A DNA stretch of 64,000 nucleotides from JARFQH01 sp963825595. GTDB taxonomy: Bacteria > Desulfobacterota > Desulfobacteria > Desulfobacterales > SG8-13. Below the pieces are notes generated by a model. That model was not told the DNA's origin and did not search any database. It saw only the letters and a list, made by a program, of their open reading frames with translations. Where the stretch lies: positions 1 to 64,000 of the forward strand of contig CAWGUE010000006.1 in assembly GCA_963825595.1 (NCBI GenBank), read 5' to 3'. Of the stretch, positions 45,452-54,108 are shown piece by piece (within the stretch, counting starts at the first letter, position 1; every line of letters starts with the position of its first letter). The translations under genes and the position numbers were made by a program.

Positions 45452-46824
45452 CGTCCGTCTTCCCGCCGTCGGTTCACAGGCCTGGCCTTGTTTTCTGCGG
45501 CATAGGTTCGTTTTGGCGGGGGATCCCTGAGATATCCTTCGATCAGTCGGCAGGCGCTCGACGTGCCCCCCTGGCGCGCTCCCACAAACCGGAGGGCCTT
45601 TTGCCGCGCCGTCTCGCGCGAAGGTATGCCGGCCAGGTCTGCGGCCAGAAGGTCTGCTGCCTGTCCCCAGTCGGCCGCAACCCGGACGAGCCCCCTGGTG
45701 ACAACCTCTTTTCCAACCCAGGCAAAATTATCCCAGTGCGGCCCGATAACTGGCACAACGCCGCTGGCCATTGCTTCGAGAAAATTCTGGCCCCCCAACG
45801 GGGCGAGACTGCCGCCGACGAAGGCCGCGCGACAGAGTTCATAAGCCTGCACCAGTTCACCATAGCTATCCCAGAGGATGACCGATCCTGGCGCCACGGG
45901 ATTAAGGATTTGGGATCTAAGGGTCCAGGGATGGCGCCGGCGATCTAAAATGGCGGACCATGCATCCAGGCGCTGCACGTGGCGTGGGAAAAGGCACATA
46001 ACGGTTTCGGGCTGAACGCTTCGAACCCGGTTTATCATCCTGCTGACGCTGTCTTCTTCCTCCCGTCTGATCGAACCGAATACGAGGATCTTGGCTTCCG
46101 GCTTAAACAATGACCTCAAGGGATTGGATGCGTCGGCAGTCGGGGGCTGAAAGTCGAGTCGGTCAAATTTCAGGTTGTTTATCACCTCGACCCGATCACG
46201 GCCGAAAAGCACACCAAAGCGATGGGCGTCGGCCACTGACATGGCCAGAACGCGATCCGGTGCCATTCGGTGCCAAAGGGACGGCCAGTACCGGTAACGC
46301 TTCAGGCTTTTGGCGGACAGGCGGCCGTTGACGACGATGATTGGCGTCCCCTTGTTTTTCAAAGCCGCCAGATGGGCCGGCCACAATTCTGCCTCCAGCA
46401 GAATCATCAGTGCGGGTCGGATGCGCGCGACGGCACGGCGCATGACTGCCGGTCGGTCAAAGGGAAAAAAGGCGGATTGCGTCCGGTTGATATGGGCGAT
46501 GGAGGAGGCTTCCGGAACGAACCGATCAAGGATGTTTTTTCCTTGGAGGGTGTTTGCGGTCAGAAGAACCGATACCGCCCGATCGGGACGCAGCCGTTTC
46601 ACCAGATCTACCGCCAGGAAGGCTTCGCCGACCGAGGCAGCCTGGATCCAGATATCTGCCGGTTCCGGCAGTGAAGAGATAAAAAGTCGTTGACTGAATC
46701 CGTCTGCCAGTCGCCGATTATATTTAAGAAGCGGCAGCGCAGCTTTCCAGATCAGGTCGTAAAGCTGAAAGGCGCGGTTTTCAAGCGGGGCGAGCATCCC
46801 TGTCCCCGGGGAAGCAGCGACCAT
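45448..46824 (-). CDS. Second KdtA/WaaA-type glycosyltransferase, divergent
   Basis: GT30-type protein, 458 residues from ATG 46824 (AAAGGA five bases upstream; a start at 46899 would add 25 residues). The KdtA fold is clear: IWIQAASVGEAFLAVDL with the Glu of the active site, LLEAELWPAHLAAL and the PVIGPHWDNF donor segment. The donor motif reads GGSLAPLGGQNFLEAMASG, where the canonical form is GGSLxxxGGHNPLEPAAFG, so two typical positions (HN-P) differ. It may add a second Kdo or a different sugar acid. It overlaps the start of the canonical waaA, and the two are surely cotranscribed. Confidence 0.88.
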   Translation of the reverse strand: MVAASPGTGMLAPLENRAFQLYDLIWKAALPLLKYNRRLADGFSQRLFISSLPEPADIWIQAASVGEAFLAVDLVKRLRPDRAVSVLLTANTLQGKNILDRFVPEASSIAHINRTQSAFFPFDRPAVMRRAVARIRPALMILLEAELWPAHLAALKNKGTPIIVVNGRLSAKSLKRYRYWPSLWHRMAPDRVLAMSVADAHRFGVLFGRDRVEVINNLKFDRLDFQPPTADASNPLRSLFKPEAKILVFGSIRREEEDSVSRMINRVRSVQPETVMCLFPRHVQRLDAWSAILDRRRHPWTLRSQILNPVAPGSVILWDSYGELVQAYELCRAAFVGGSLAPLGGQNFLEAMASGVVPVIGPHWDNFAWVGKEVVTRGLVRVAADWGQAADLLAADLAGIPSRETARQKALRFVGARQGGTSSACRLIEGYLRDPPPKRTYAAENKARPVNRRREDGR

Positions 46825-47151
46825 TGCAATCCTTTTTTGTCGGGCTGGCAGGCGGCATGAGCGATCGGGTCGCCGGCTACCGTAAGGCGCATCTGTCAAA
46901 GGGTGTGTAAGCGACAGCCTTATGTACCAAAATAATTAAATTAGATAAAGGGCGTTGAACCGCTGTGAGGATATCCGGATATTTTACGGGGGCCCGGTGC
47001 CCTGGTTTTCGCTCCATATCCCTTGCGATTCAATGAGATGCGTGTTATGGGAGACGATGGTCAAATACCTGTAACGCCCCGTTTCCCCGGCACCGACCCC
47101 GTCGATCACTGCCGCAATTGTCGGCGCTTAACCAGATCAGGGAGGTAATGA

Positions 47152-48336
47152 ATGGAACAGATCAGGGATTCCGTGTTGAAGTGCCTCGAACGGTACAAGA
47201 ATGAGGACCGGTTGATCAAAGAATTAAACGTCCTCGCTGATAACGGCGGTCCGGAAGTATACCCGATCATTTTCCACGTTTTGACGAACCTGGTCATCGA
47301 ACCGGATGAAGCGGAACAGTGCTGGCAGGACATTCTGCTACACTATAGTGAACTTAAGGACATCTTGGGTCGCAAAGTCAGTTTGCGAACGGCCATCTGC
47401 GACTATTTCTGCTCCATTCATAAATCCCTCAAGAATCCCAAAGTCGTCGAAATTCATATTTACGAGAAAACCGTCAAGGCGTCCCGATATGACAGCCTGA
47501 CCAAACTTTACAACCGGCAGTTCTTCGACGAAACCATCGAACGGGAAATTAACCGTGCCCGGCGACACAATCTCGATCTGTCGATCCTATTTTTCGACCT
47601 GGATGATTTCAAACATATCAACGATACCTTCGGCCATCTGGCGGGAGACAAGGTTCTCCAGAATGTCGCCCAGATCATATTGTCCGAGAAAAGATCAGAG
47701 GATATCGCTGCCCGCTACGGCGGTGAGGAGATCGTGGTCATTCTGCCCGAAACGGACAAGGTCAACGCCATGGTACTGGGGGAAAGAATTCGTCAGCGTG
47801 TTGCGTCCACCGAAATAAAATACAAAGGAAACTCGATCCGGTTGACGATCAGCGGCGGTCTGGCTGCCTACCCGTTTAACGCCTCCAATACGCCCGACCT
47901 CATGAAATGCGCCGATCAGGCACTTTACCGGGCGAAGGGATCGGGGAAAAACAACATATCTTTTTTTTCGGAAGACAAACGACGATATCTAAGAATCGAC
48001 CTCAATAAAAATGTCATGATACGCGAGCTCGGCTTCGACGATGTCGAGACGCAGCCAGCCAAAGGCAAAAATATCTGTATCGGTGGTATTCTGTTTGAGA
48101 ATGATTTTTCGATCCCGATCGGAACCCGTGTGCAGGTCAACATTCCGACTCGAAAGGACGTTCCGCTTGTCATCATCGGTACGGTAAAGAGGATTGAAAA
48201 ATATGGTGCCCGTAAATACGGCATAGGCGTATCATTTTCTTTTCTGGAGATGGACAAAGCCATCAAGGATGAAATCTCCCGCTGGCTCCTATCCAACCGC
48301 CAGGAGGTGCTGCCAGAAGCAGAACAGCTGGGCTAA
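47152..48336 (+). CDS. Diguanylate cyclase with C-terminal PilZ domain
   Basis: Cytoplasmic GGDEF-PilZ protein of 394 residues. The N-terminal ~115 residues have no recognised domain. The GGDEF domain (about 120-275) has the catalytic GGEEI motif and, five residues before it, an RxxD inhibitory site (RSED), so it should make c-di-GMP and be feedback-inhibited. The C-terminal PilZ domain (about 285-385) starts with RRYLR (RxxxR), a c-di-GMP-binding motif. The second motif, usually (D/N)xSxxG, reads NICIGG with Cys in place of Ser, so binding may be altered. It is alone on its strand; its output target is unknown. Confidence 0.9.
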   Translation: MEQIRDSVLKCLERYKNEDRLIKELNVLADNGGPEVYPIIFHVLTNLVIEPDEAEQCWQDILLHYSELKDILGRKVSLRTAICDYFCSIHKSLKNPKVVEIHIYEKTVKASRYDSLTKLYNRQFFDETIEREINRARRHNLDLSILFFDLDDFKHINDTFGHLAGDKVLQNVAQIILSEKRSEDIAARYGGEEIVVILPETDKVNAMVLGERIRQRVASTEIKYKGNSIRLTISGGLAAYPFNASNTPDLMKCADQALYRAKGSGKNNISFFSEDKRRYLRIDLNKNVMIRELGFDDVETQPAKGKNICIGGILFENDFSIPIGTRVQVNIPTRKDVPLVIIGTVKRIEKYGARKYGIGVSFSFLEMDKAIKDEISRWLLSNRQEVLPEAEQLG

Positions 48337-48478
48337 GTCTGGCAGGGTGTTGATAAACATCATGAGCGCCGGCTAAAGTAGGCAACATCCGTTAATAAAG
48401 CGGCATAATTATATTTAATTTTGCCATTTCGAAAATATGAAACGCTCAACTTGAGTTAACCAATGGAGGACAGCGTTC

Positions 48479-48652
48479 ATGGCCATCAGCAAGGAGCTCC
48501 TCGAGATACTCGCATGCCCGAAATGCAAAGGTGACATAGAGTTGAATGAATCACAAACCGGCTTGATTTGCCATCCTTGCCGATTGTTATACGAAATCAA
48601 AGACGACATACCGATTATGTTGATTGAGGAGGCCAAGCCTCTGGATTCATGA
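48479..48652 (+). CDS. Trm112-like zinc-ribbon protein
   Basis: A 57-residue protein with the Trm112 pattern: ILACPKCKGDIEL near the N-terminus, then CHPCRLLYEIKDDIPIML, giving two C-x2-C pairs. Bacterial Trm112 proteins are small partners or activators of methyltransferases; the YcaR-type member is often found beside lpxK. GGAGGA lies eight bases before the ATG, fixing the start. It overlaps the DUF4416 gene start by four bases (ATGA). No methyltransferase is adjacent. Confidence 0.88.
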   Translation: MAISKELLEILACPKCKGDIELNESQTGLICHPCRLLYEIKDDIPIMLIEEAKPLDS

Positions 48653-49183
48653 GCCTGCCTCGACCGCCCCAAGCCGCCAAGCTTGTCATTGGCCTGTTCA
48701 TGAATCAGCGGGAGTTGATCCGCCCGGTCGCCGACAGACTCGTCCATTCTTTCGGTGCGATCGACATGATCAGCCCCTGGTTCGATTTCTCGATATACCG
48801 ATTACTATGAACCCGAAATGGGGGGGCCGCTTTACAGGCGGATGTTGGTCTTCACCGCACTCATCCAACAAAGTGATCTGGCCGACGTCAAGCATCAGAC
48901 CAATGCCATCGAGGACCTGTATGCCCCCAACGGCCGGCGGGCGGTCAACATCGATCCCGGTTATTTGCTCCGGGAACGATTCGTCCTGGCCACCGGGAAG
49001 AACTATTCTCACCGTATCTTTATCGGCCGCGATATATATGCCGATCTCACTCTGGTATACAGAAACGGGGCCTTTCAAACGCTGGAGTGGACCTATCCTG
49101 ATTACGCCGACTCCCGCATGCGCCAATTTCTGAAGCTCGTGAGAAAAAAATACATTGACGATTTAAAACAGGGCGACACCTGA
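48649..49183 (+). pseudogene. DUF4416 protein, interrupted by a frameshift
   Basis: The first part (48649-48810) reads KLVIGLFMNQRELIRPVADR then FGAIDMISPWFDFS before stopping at TGA 48808-48810. The rest continues in the +1 frame with DYYEPEMGGPLYRRMLVF, VNIDPGYLLRERFVLATG, HRIFIGRDIYADLTLVY and LEWTYPDY. These pieces together make a whole DUF4416 protein. An extra base near 48793 (the A after TCG, within 48781-48800) restores the reading. It may be a sequencing error, a real disabling mutation, or frameshifting. DUF4416 is of unknown function; it overlaps the yicC start (TGATG), so the operon is intact. Confidence 0.85.
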
Positions 49184-50064
49184 TGATCAAGAGCATGACC
49201 GCATACGCAAGGACCGAGATTACGGGCGAAACCGTGTCTGTATCGGTTGAAATCCGATCCTACAACCATCGGTTCCTGGATATCGTGTTGCGGCTACCAC
49301 CCACCTGCACCGTTCTGGAGGAAAAGATAAAAAACCGGGTGAAAGAGACGGCCGACAGGGGTCGTATCGAGGTGAATCTGCAGGTTGACGAACACTCCGG
49401 CGATGCCGTCGCCTTTCAGGTGGATGAGCCCAGGGCAGCGGCTTACTATCAGGCGCTGTTGTCCCTCAAGCAAATGTTAAAAATTGAATCAGCGGTGACT
49501 ATTGAACAAATTATCGGCTTCAGGGACGTGATCAAACCGGTGGAGTCGAAGGATGACACCACCACAAACTGGCCGCAGATCGATGAGTGCCTATGCCGGG
49601 CGCTATCCGACCTCGACGACATGCGGCAAACGGAAGGCGAATATATCGCCCGGGACATAGACCAGAGAATCGAAGCCATCTCCCAACACCTGGTTCAGAT
49701 CAAGGAAACCTCCAGTGGCCTACTGGACATATACCGCGCTCGACTCGGGGAGCGGATTGCTTCGTTGACTCACGGGGTCGTTGAAATCGATGCCGGGCGA
49801 GTTGCCCAGGAGGCGGCCATCTTGGCCGAACGAAGTGATATTACGGAAGAGATCGTGCGCGCCGCCAGTCATATCGATCAGTTTCGTACGATTATGAACG
49901 ATGCTGCGGCGGGCGGTCGGAGGTTGAATTTTCTACTGCAGGAACTCAATCGCGAATTCAACACAATCGGCGCCAAGACCGACAAGTCGGGGGTGGCCCA
50001 CATTGTGGTCGATGTCAAAGCCGAGCTGGAAAAAATCAGGGAGCAGGTGCAGAACGTGGAGTAA
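49183..50064 (+). CDS. yicC: YicC family endoribonuclease
   Basis: YicC-like RNase of the Gram-negative and Gram-positive operons with gmk. It begins MIKSMTAYARTEI and has the YicC_N domain (about 1-155, with VEIRSYNHRFLDIVLRLP) and the C-terminal DUF1732 domain (about 210-293, with RVAQEAAILAERSDITEEI and GRRLNFLLQELNREFNTIGAK). At 293 residues it is normal length. Its start overlaps the DUF4416 stop. The yicC-remA-gmk order is widespread. Confidence 0.93.
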   Translation: MIKSMTAYARTEITGETVSVSVEIRSYNHRFLDIVLRLPPTCTVLEEKIKNRVKETADRGRIEVNLQVDEHSGDAVAFQVDEPRAAAYYQALLSLKQMLKIESAVTIEQIIGFRDVIKPVESKDDTTTNWPQIDECLCRALSDLDDMRQTEGEYIARDIDQRIEAISQHLVQIKETSSGLLDIYRARLGERIASLTHGVVEIDAGRVAQEAAILAERSDITEEIVRAASHIDQFRTIMNDAAAGGRRLNFLLQELNREFNTIGAKTDKSGVAHIVVDVKAELEKIREQVQNVE

Positions 50065-50074
50065 AGATTAAGCC

Positions 50075-50146
50075 AGTTGTGTCGGTTGAGTCAGTTAGTC
50101 GGTTTAAATTGATCTAACCGTCCTAACTGACTCAACCGACATAACT
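50075..50146. repeat. Long inverted repeat with TAACTGA motifs, between yicC and remA
   Basis: An exact 18-bp inverted repeat (50081-50098 and 50123-50140) extends outward to about 24 bp with one mismatch (50075-50080 with 50141-50146). The loop itself has a partly paired tail (TCGGTTT with AACCGTC). The right arm and the following bases contain TAACTGA repeated three times, a GTCGGTTGAGTCAGTT-like pattern on the other strand. No T-run follows; it could be an RNA hairpin controlling remA-gmk or a dispersed intergenic repeat. Confidence 0.85.
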
Positions 50147-50172
50147 GACCTAACTGTCTTTTGGAGATCCAC

Positions 50173-50427
50173 ATGGAACAATTGCTTCTCAATATCGGAT
50201 TCGGCAGCACGGTGGTTGCTGATCGTGTCGTGGCCATTGTTTCGCCGAACTCGGCGCCGATGAAACGGCTCAGGGACGAGGCCCGGGAGGACAAGCGGTT
50301 GATCGATGCAACCCACGGGCGCCGCACTCGGTCGATTATCGTATTGGACAGCAACCACATCGTGCTTTCCGCGATTCAGGCCGAAACCATTTCCCAGCGC
50401 TTTACGACCCTCAAGGAAACGGGTTGA
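50173..50427 (+). CDS. remA: RemA/DUF370 family protein
   Basis: Small regulator related to RemA, the DNA-binding activator of matrix genes in Bacillus; roles in other phyla are poorly known. The ATG at 50173 (84 residues, GGAGATCCAC upstream) is preferred over a TTG at 50161. The family signature is visible: LLNIGFGSTVVADRVVAIVSP, then DATHGRRTRSIIVLDS and HIVLSAIQAETI. It sits between yicC and gmk, the usual place for this gene. Confidence 0.93.
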   Translation: MEQLLLNIGFGSTVVADRVVAIVSPNSAPMKRLRDEAREDKRLIDATHGRRTRSIIVLDSNHIVLSAIQAETISQRFTTLKETG

Positions 50428-50433
50428 GTCGAA

Positions 50434-51051
50434 ATGAAACCGCAAACACCCTCGCGATCTCACACCGGTGAAGGTGGCGGCCGACTCTTTGTGGTTTCGG
50501 CACCGTCCGGTGCCGGCAAATCGACCATTTGCAACGCGGTGCTGGAAAAGATCCCGGGTCTCAAATATTCGGTTTCCGCCACCACCCGCAGCCCCAGGGG
50601 TGAAGAAAAAGATGGCGTCGACTACCATTTCGTTTCAAAGGGTGAATTTCTCGCCGGAATTCAGAACGGTACATGGGCCGAATGGGCCCAGGTCCATGGA
50701 TATTACTACGGAACTTCGGCTGTTTTTATCGATGAAGCGCTCAGCACGGGTTGCGATGTGCTGCTTGACATCGACGTCCAGGGCGCCCGGCAGCTCTTGA
50801 AGCGATATCCGGACTGCGTTACCATATTTATCATGCCACCGTCTGTCGCGGCGCTCAGGGAGCGGTTGCTCAAACGGGACACGGACAGCCGCGCGGCCAT
50901 TGAACAACGGTTAAAAAATGCCCAAGAAGAAATGGCCCAAAAAGGGACCTACCATCACATCATCGTCAACGACCGTTTAAGCGAGGCCATCGCAGCGTTG
51001 TCTGCCATTATCAGTTGCGCTCGGACGGGCAGCGGTGATGGATCTTCCTGA
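50434..51051 (+). CDS. gmk: Guanylate kinase
   Basis: Phosphorylates GMP to GDP. The P-loop SAPSGAGKST is near residue 25, behind a longer than usual N-terminal leader (MKPQTPSRSHTGEGGGR). GMP-binding SATTRSPRGEE and HYYGTS-type (HGYYYGTS) motifs and the LDIDVQGARQL Walker B-like region are in place. At 205 residues it is normal. It overlaps no later gene start if rlmB is taken from 51080; rpoZ, common after gmk, is not here. Confidence 0.95.
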   Translation: MKPQTPSRSHTGEGGGRLFVVSAPSGAGKSTICNAVLEKIPGLKYSVSATTRSPRGEEKDGVDYHFVSKGEFLAGIQNGTWAEWAQVHGYYYGTSAVFIDEALSTGCDVLLDIDVQGARQLLKRYPDCVTIFIMPPSVAALRERLLKRDTDSRAAIEQRLKNAQEEMAQKGTYHHIIVNDRLSEAIAALSAIISCARTGSGDGSS

Positions 51052-51079
51052 CTGCTTGCTGAAACACCATCGAGACGAG

Positions 51080-51862
51080 ATGAAAAACGAGATTCTGTAT
51101 GGCATTCACCCTGTAGAGGAAGCCCTGAGAGCCGGCCGCAGAAGGTTCGATGAGATTTTCCTGGTGAGCCAGAGGCCTTCTAAAAGATTGCAGGCTATCG
51201 AATACAGCGCGGCTCTGAAAAACATACCGCTACAGCGGGTCTCTGACGCCAGATTGAGCCGGTTGTCGGAAGAGGCACCGCACCAGGGCGTGGCAGCTCG
51301 GGTCGGTCGGTTCCCTTTGGTGGACCTTGCCAGCCTCATTTCCGGAGAACAGATTGCGGCGGGCGGACGGCTTTTGGTCCTGCTCGACAGTATTGTCGAT
51401 CCCCACAATTTGGGGGCCATCATTCGGACCGCGCTGGGTGTCGGCGTCGAAGCCGTCATCATTCCCAAAAACCGCGCTGCCGGTCCGACGCCGACCGTGT
51501 CAAAGGCTTCGGCCGGAGCTCTGGAGCACATCCGCCTCATTGAGGTGACCAACCTCGCCGAGGCCATTAAGACCCTGAAATCCAGCGGGTGGTGGGTTTA
51601 CGGGATGGTTCACAGCGCCGGGGATTCGGTTTTCAGCAAGGATTTGACAGGAATGGTGGCGATAGTTATCGGTGGAGAGGAGCGCGGAATCAGGCCCTTG
51701 GTGAAGCAGAACTGTGATTTTCTCCTGACCATTCCCCAGCAGGGACAGGTGACATCCCTGAATGCGTCTGTCGCGGCGGCTGTGGTCATGTTCGAAGTTT
51801 ACCGGCAGTGCCATGATACCCATACACCGCGTCTCGCGCTAAACCGACGGGAACGCGGGTGA
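51080..51862 (+). CDS. rlmB: RlmB-type 23S rRNA (guanosine-2'-O-)-methyltransferase (SpoU/TrmH family)
   Basis: SPOUT methyltransferase that modifies G2251 of 23S rRNA or a related site. The ATG at 51080 (260 residues) yields MKNEILYGIHPVEEAL, the typical beginning; a GTG at 51035 would overlap gmk. The N-terminal SpoU substrate-binding domain (about 1-75) precedes the knotted catalytic domain with LLVLLDSIVDPHNLGAIIRTA (motif 1), VIGGEERGIRPLV (motif 2) and IPQQGQVTSLNASVAAAV (motif 3). Assignment to RlmB rather than another SpoU enzyme is by similarity only. Confidence 0.88.
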   Translation: MKNEILYGIHPVEEALRAGRRRFDEIFLVSQRPSKRLQAIEYSAALKNIPLQRVSDARLSRLSEEAPHQGVAARVGRFPLVDLASLISGEQIAAGGRLLVLLDSIVDPHNLGAIIRTALGVGVEAVIIPKNRAAGPTPTVSKASAGALEHIRLIEVTNLAEAIKTLKSSGWWVYGMVHSAGDSVFSKDLTGMVAIVIGGEERGIRPLVKQNCDFLLTIPQQGQVTSLNASVAAAVVMFEVYRQCHDTHTPRLALNRRERG

Positions 51863-51903
51863 AACCAGGCAACATCAACTCAGAACCAGAAAGGTTGAGT
51901 ACC

Positions 51904-53130
51904 ATGGATCAAAAGAGCCGTATCACTAAAAAGAGCGACGGAACCCTGCACGTGCCGGCTCAGCCCGTCATCCCCTTTATTGAAGGGGACGGGATCGGAC
52001 CGGATATCTGGCGAGCCACCCAGATGGTGCTCGACGCTGCCGTGGCACATGCTTATAACGGCGAGCGCAGTATTTCCTGGCAAGAGGTTCTGGCCGGAGA
52101 GAAGGCGCAGCAGCAAACGGGTGATTGGCTGCCCGAAGACACGCTGCAGGCGATCAAGCATTATGTGGTGGCCATAAAAGGGCCTTTGACGACACCGGTG
52201 GGTAAGGGCATTCGGAGTCTGAACGTCGCTATCCGCAAAAAGCTCGATCTGTATGCCTGTGTGCGTCCCGTGAAATATATCGATACGGTACCCAGCCCCA
52301 TGAAGAATCCCGAAAAGATTGACATGGTCATTTTCCGGGAAAACACCGAAGATTTGTATGTGGGCATCGAGTGGGAGTCGGGCAGTCCGGAGGCCGAGGC
52401 GGTCGTCGCGTTTCTCGAGCAGAAGATGAACGCCCGTTTGCCGGAGAAACCCGGTATCGGGATTAAGCCGATCAGTGAAAAAAATACCAAACGCCTCGTT
52501 GCCCGTGCGATCGCCCATGCGGTCAAAAACCACAGACCCAGCGTCACCCTGATGCACAAAGGCAATATCATGAAATACACCGAAGGGGCCTTTAGCCGAT
52601 GGGGATATGAAGTGGCGCGCGAGGTTTTTGTGAACGAAACCATCACCGAAGCAGATCTTTACGATGTGTATGGCGGTAAGCAGCCCGAGGGTAAAATCGT
52701 CATAAAAGACCGCATCGCCGACATGCTGTTTCAACAGGTACTGCTGCGGCCTGAAGAATTTCACGTCATTGCGACGCCGAATCTCAACGGTGACTATATT
52801 TCGGACGCGCTTGCCGCCCAAGTCGGCGGGCTGGGAATGGCGCCCGGCGCCAACATTGGAGATGACTGCGCCGTGTTTGAAGCGACCCACGGCACGGCCC
52901 CGAAGTATGCAGGATTGGACAAAGTCAATCCCAGTTCGTTGATTCTTTCAGGAGCCATGATGTTCGACCACATCGGCTGGACAGAGGCCGGCGATGGGAT
53001 TCGAAAGGCACTGCAGGAAACCGTCAGGGATCGTGTGGTCACCTATGATCTGGCCCGGCAGATTCGAGGCGCCCGGGAAGTTCTGTGTTCGGAGTTTGCA
53101 CGGGAAATTGTCAAACGAATGAAACACTGA
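51904..53130 (+). CDS. icd: NADP-dependent isocitrate dehydrogenase
   Basis: Oxidative decarboxylation of isocitrate to 2-oxoglutarate. The ATG at 51904 (408 residues) is preferred to GTG 51859. The substrate loop RSLNVAIRKKLDLYACVRP carries the serine used for phosphorylation in E. coli; VIFRENTEDLYVGIEW follows. The coenzyme segment THGTAPKYAGLDKVNP, with Lys-Tyr, favours NADP over NAD. Length matches the prokaryotic dimeric type I enzyme. It is likely cotranscribed with rlmB and comF, as spacing is short. Confidence 0.95.
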   Translation: MDQKSRITKKSDGTLHVPAQPVIPFIEGDGIGPDIWRATQMVLDAAVAHAYNGERSISWQEVLAGEKAQQQTGDWLPEDTLQAIKHYVVAIKGPLTTPVGKGIRSLNVAIRKKLDLYACVRPVKYIDTVPSPMKNPEKIDMVIFRENTEDLYVGIEWESGSPEAEAVVAFLEQKMNARLPEKPGIGIKPISEKNTKRLVARAIAHAVKNHRPSVTLMHKGNIMKYTEGAFSRWGYEVAREVFVNETITEADLYDVYGGKQPEGKIVIKDRIADMLFQQVLLRPEEFHVIATPNLNGDYISDALAAQVGGLGMAPGANIGDDCAVFEATHGTAPKYAGLDKVNPSSLILSGAMMFDHIGWTEAGDGIRKALQETVRDRVVTYDLARQIRGAREVLCSEFAREIVKRMKH

Positions 53131-53149
53131 TCTCTGGAGAACAAGGCGA

Positions 53150-54106
53150 ATGGACGTGCCAGTGACGGTAGCGGATGCGAGCGGCAGATCCAACCCTGCC
53201 TTGGCGAAGGGCACGGCCTTGCAAGCGGCATTCCGCCGCGTCATCCGTTCCCTGGCGGCGACCTTTCTGCCGACCAGGTGCATGGGCTGCGGTATTCTCT
53301 TTAATCCGCGCCCAGTCAATTCGTCCCCTAGCAGACCGGCAACGGTGAGGGCATTGGCCGACCATTCGGTTTTTTCTGTGGAAGGCAACGGCTTCGATGA
53401 CGAGGTCCGGGGCGTCGTTGCGCCCACCGCCGCGAAACCCTTGTGCCAGTGGGTTTGTTCACACTGCATCGTCGAATGGCTGCCCGTGAGTTCGCCGCTA
53501 TGCAGTGTCTGCGGAATGCCGTTTATAAGCCGTGAGGGCGGCGATCATATGTGCGGCGAATGCCTGCGGAGCCTGAAGAACTTCCGGATGGCGCGGGCTG
53601 CCGCCGTGTACACCCCGCTGGCGATGGCTCTGGTGCACGGCTTCAAATACAACGGCAAGATACAGCTGGCCGGGCCGCTCGGGACAATTCTGGCGGGCGC
53701 ATTCGCCAGATTCTGGGAAGCAGAGGACATCGACCTTGTTCTGCCGGTGCCACTGCATCGCAGACGTTTCCGCCGTCGGGGTTTCAATCAAGCTTATTTG
53801 CTGGCCACGTCGCTCGTGCGGCAGCTCGAGAGGACCGGAAAATACGCATCGACTGCCACGGTCGAGAGGGAGGCTGTTAGCCGCACCCGCCCGACGGCGC
53901 CCCAGACGGGTTTGAAGCGCAAGGGTCGATTGGACAATATCAGAAACGCCTTCCAGGTGACAAATTCGGCCGTGATAAAAGACCGGCGCATTTTGCTGGT
54001 CGATGACATCTATACCACAGGCGCCACCGTGAATGAATGTGCCAAGGTTCTGCTCGGCAGCGGTGCGGCACGAATCGATGTCCTCACCGTCGCTCGAGCT
54101 GTTTGA
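53150..54106 (+). CDS. comF: ComF family phosphoribosyltransferase
   Basis: ComF/GntX-like protein of 318 residues. The N-terminus has a zinc-finger region with several C-x2-C pairs (CMGCGILF, VCSHCIVEW, CSVCGMPF, MCGECL), then a phosphoribosyltransferase domain with the PRPP loop ILLVDDIYTTGATV and the LVLPVPLHRRRFRRRGFNQA motif. The first 40 residues are unusually long. ComF acts in DNA uptake in competent bacteria and the family is kept widely for other roles. It precedes pgeF, with three bases between stop and start. Confidence 0.9.
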   Translation: MDVPVTVADASGRSNPALAKGTALQAAFRRVIRSLAATFLPTRCMGCGILFNPRPVNSSPSRPATVRALADHSVFSVEGNGFDDEVRGVVAPTAAKPLCQWVCSHCIVEWLPVSSPLCSVCGMPFISREGGDHMCGECLRSLKNFRMARAAAVYTPLAMALVHGFKYNGKIQLAGPLGTILAGAFARFWEAEDIDLVLPVPLHRRRFRRRGFNQAYLLATSLVRQLERTGKYASTATVEREAVSRTRPTAPQTGLKRKGRLDNIRNAFQVTNSAVIKDRRILLVDDIYTTGATVNECAKVLLGSGAARIDVLTVARAV

Positions 54107-54108
54107 CC

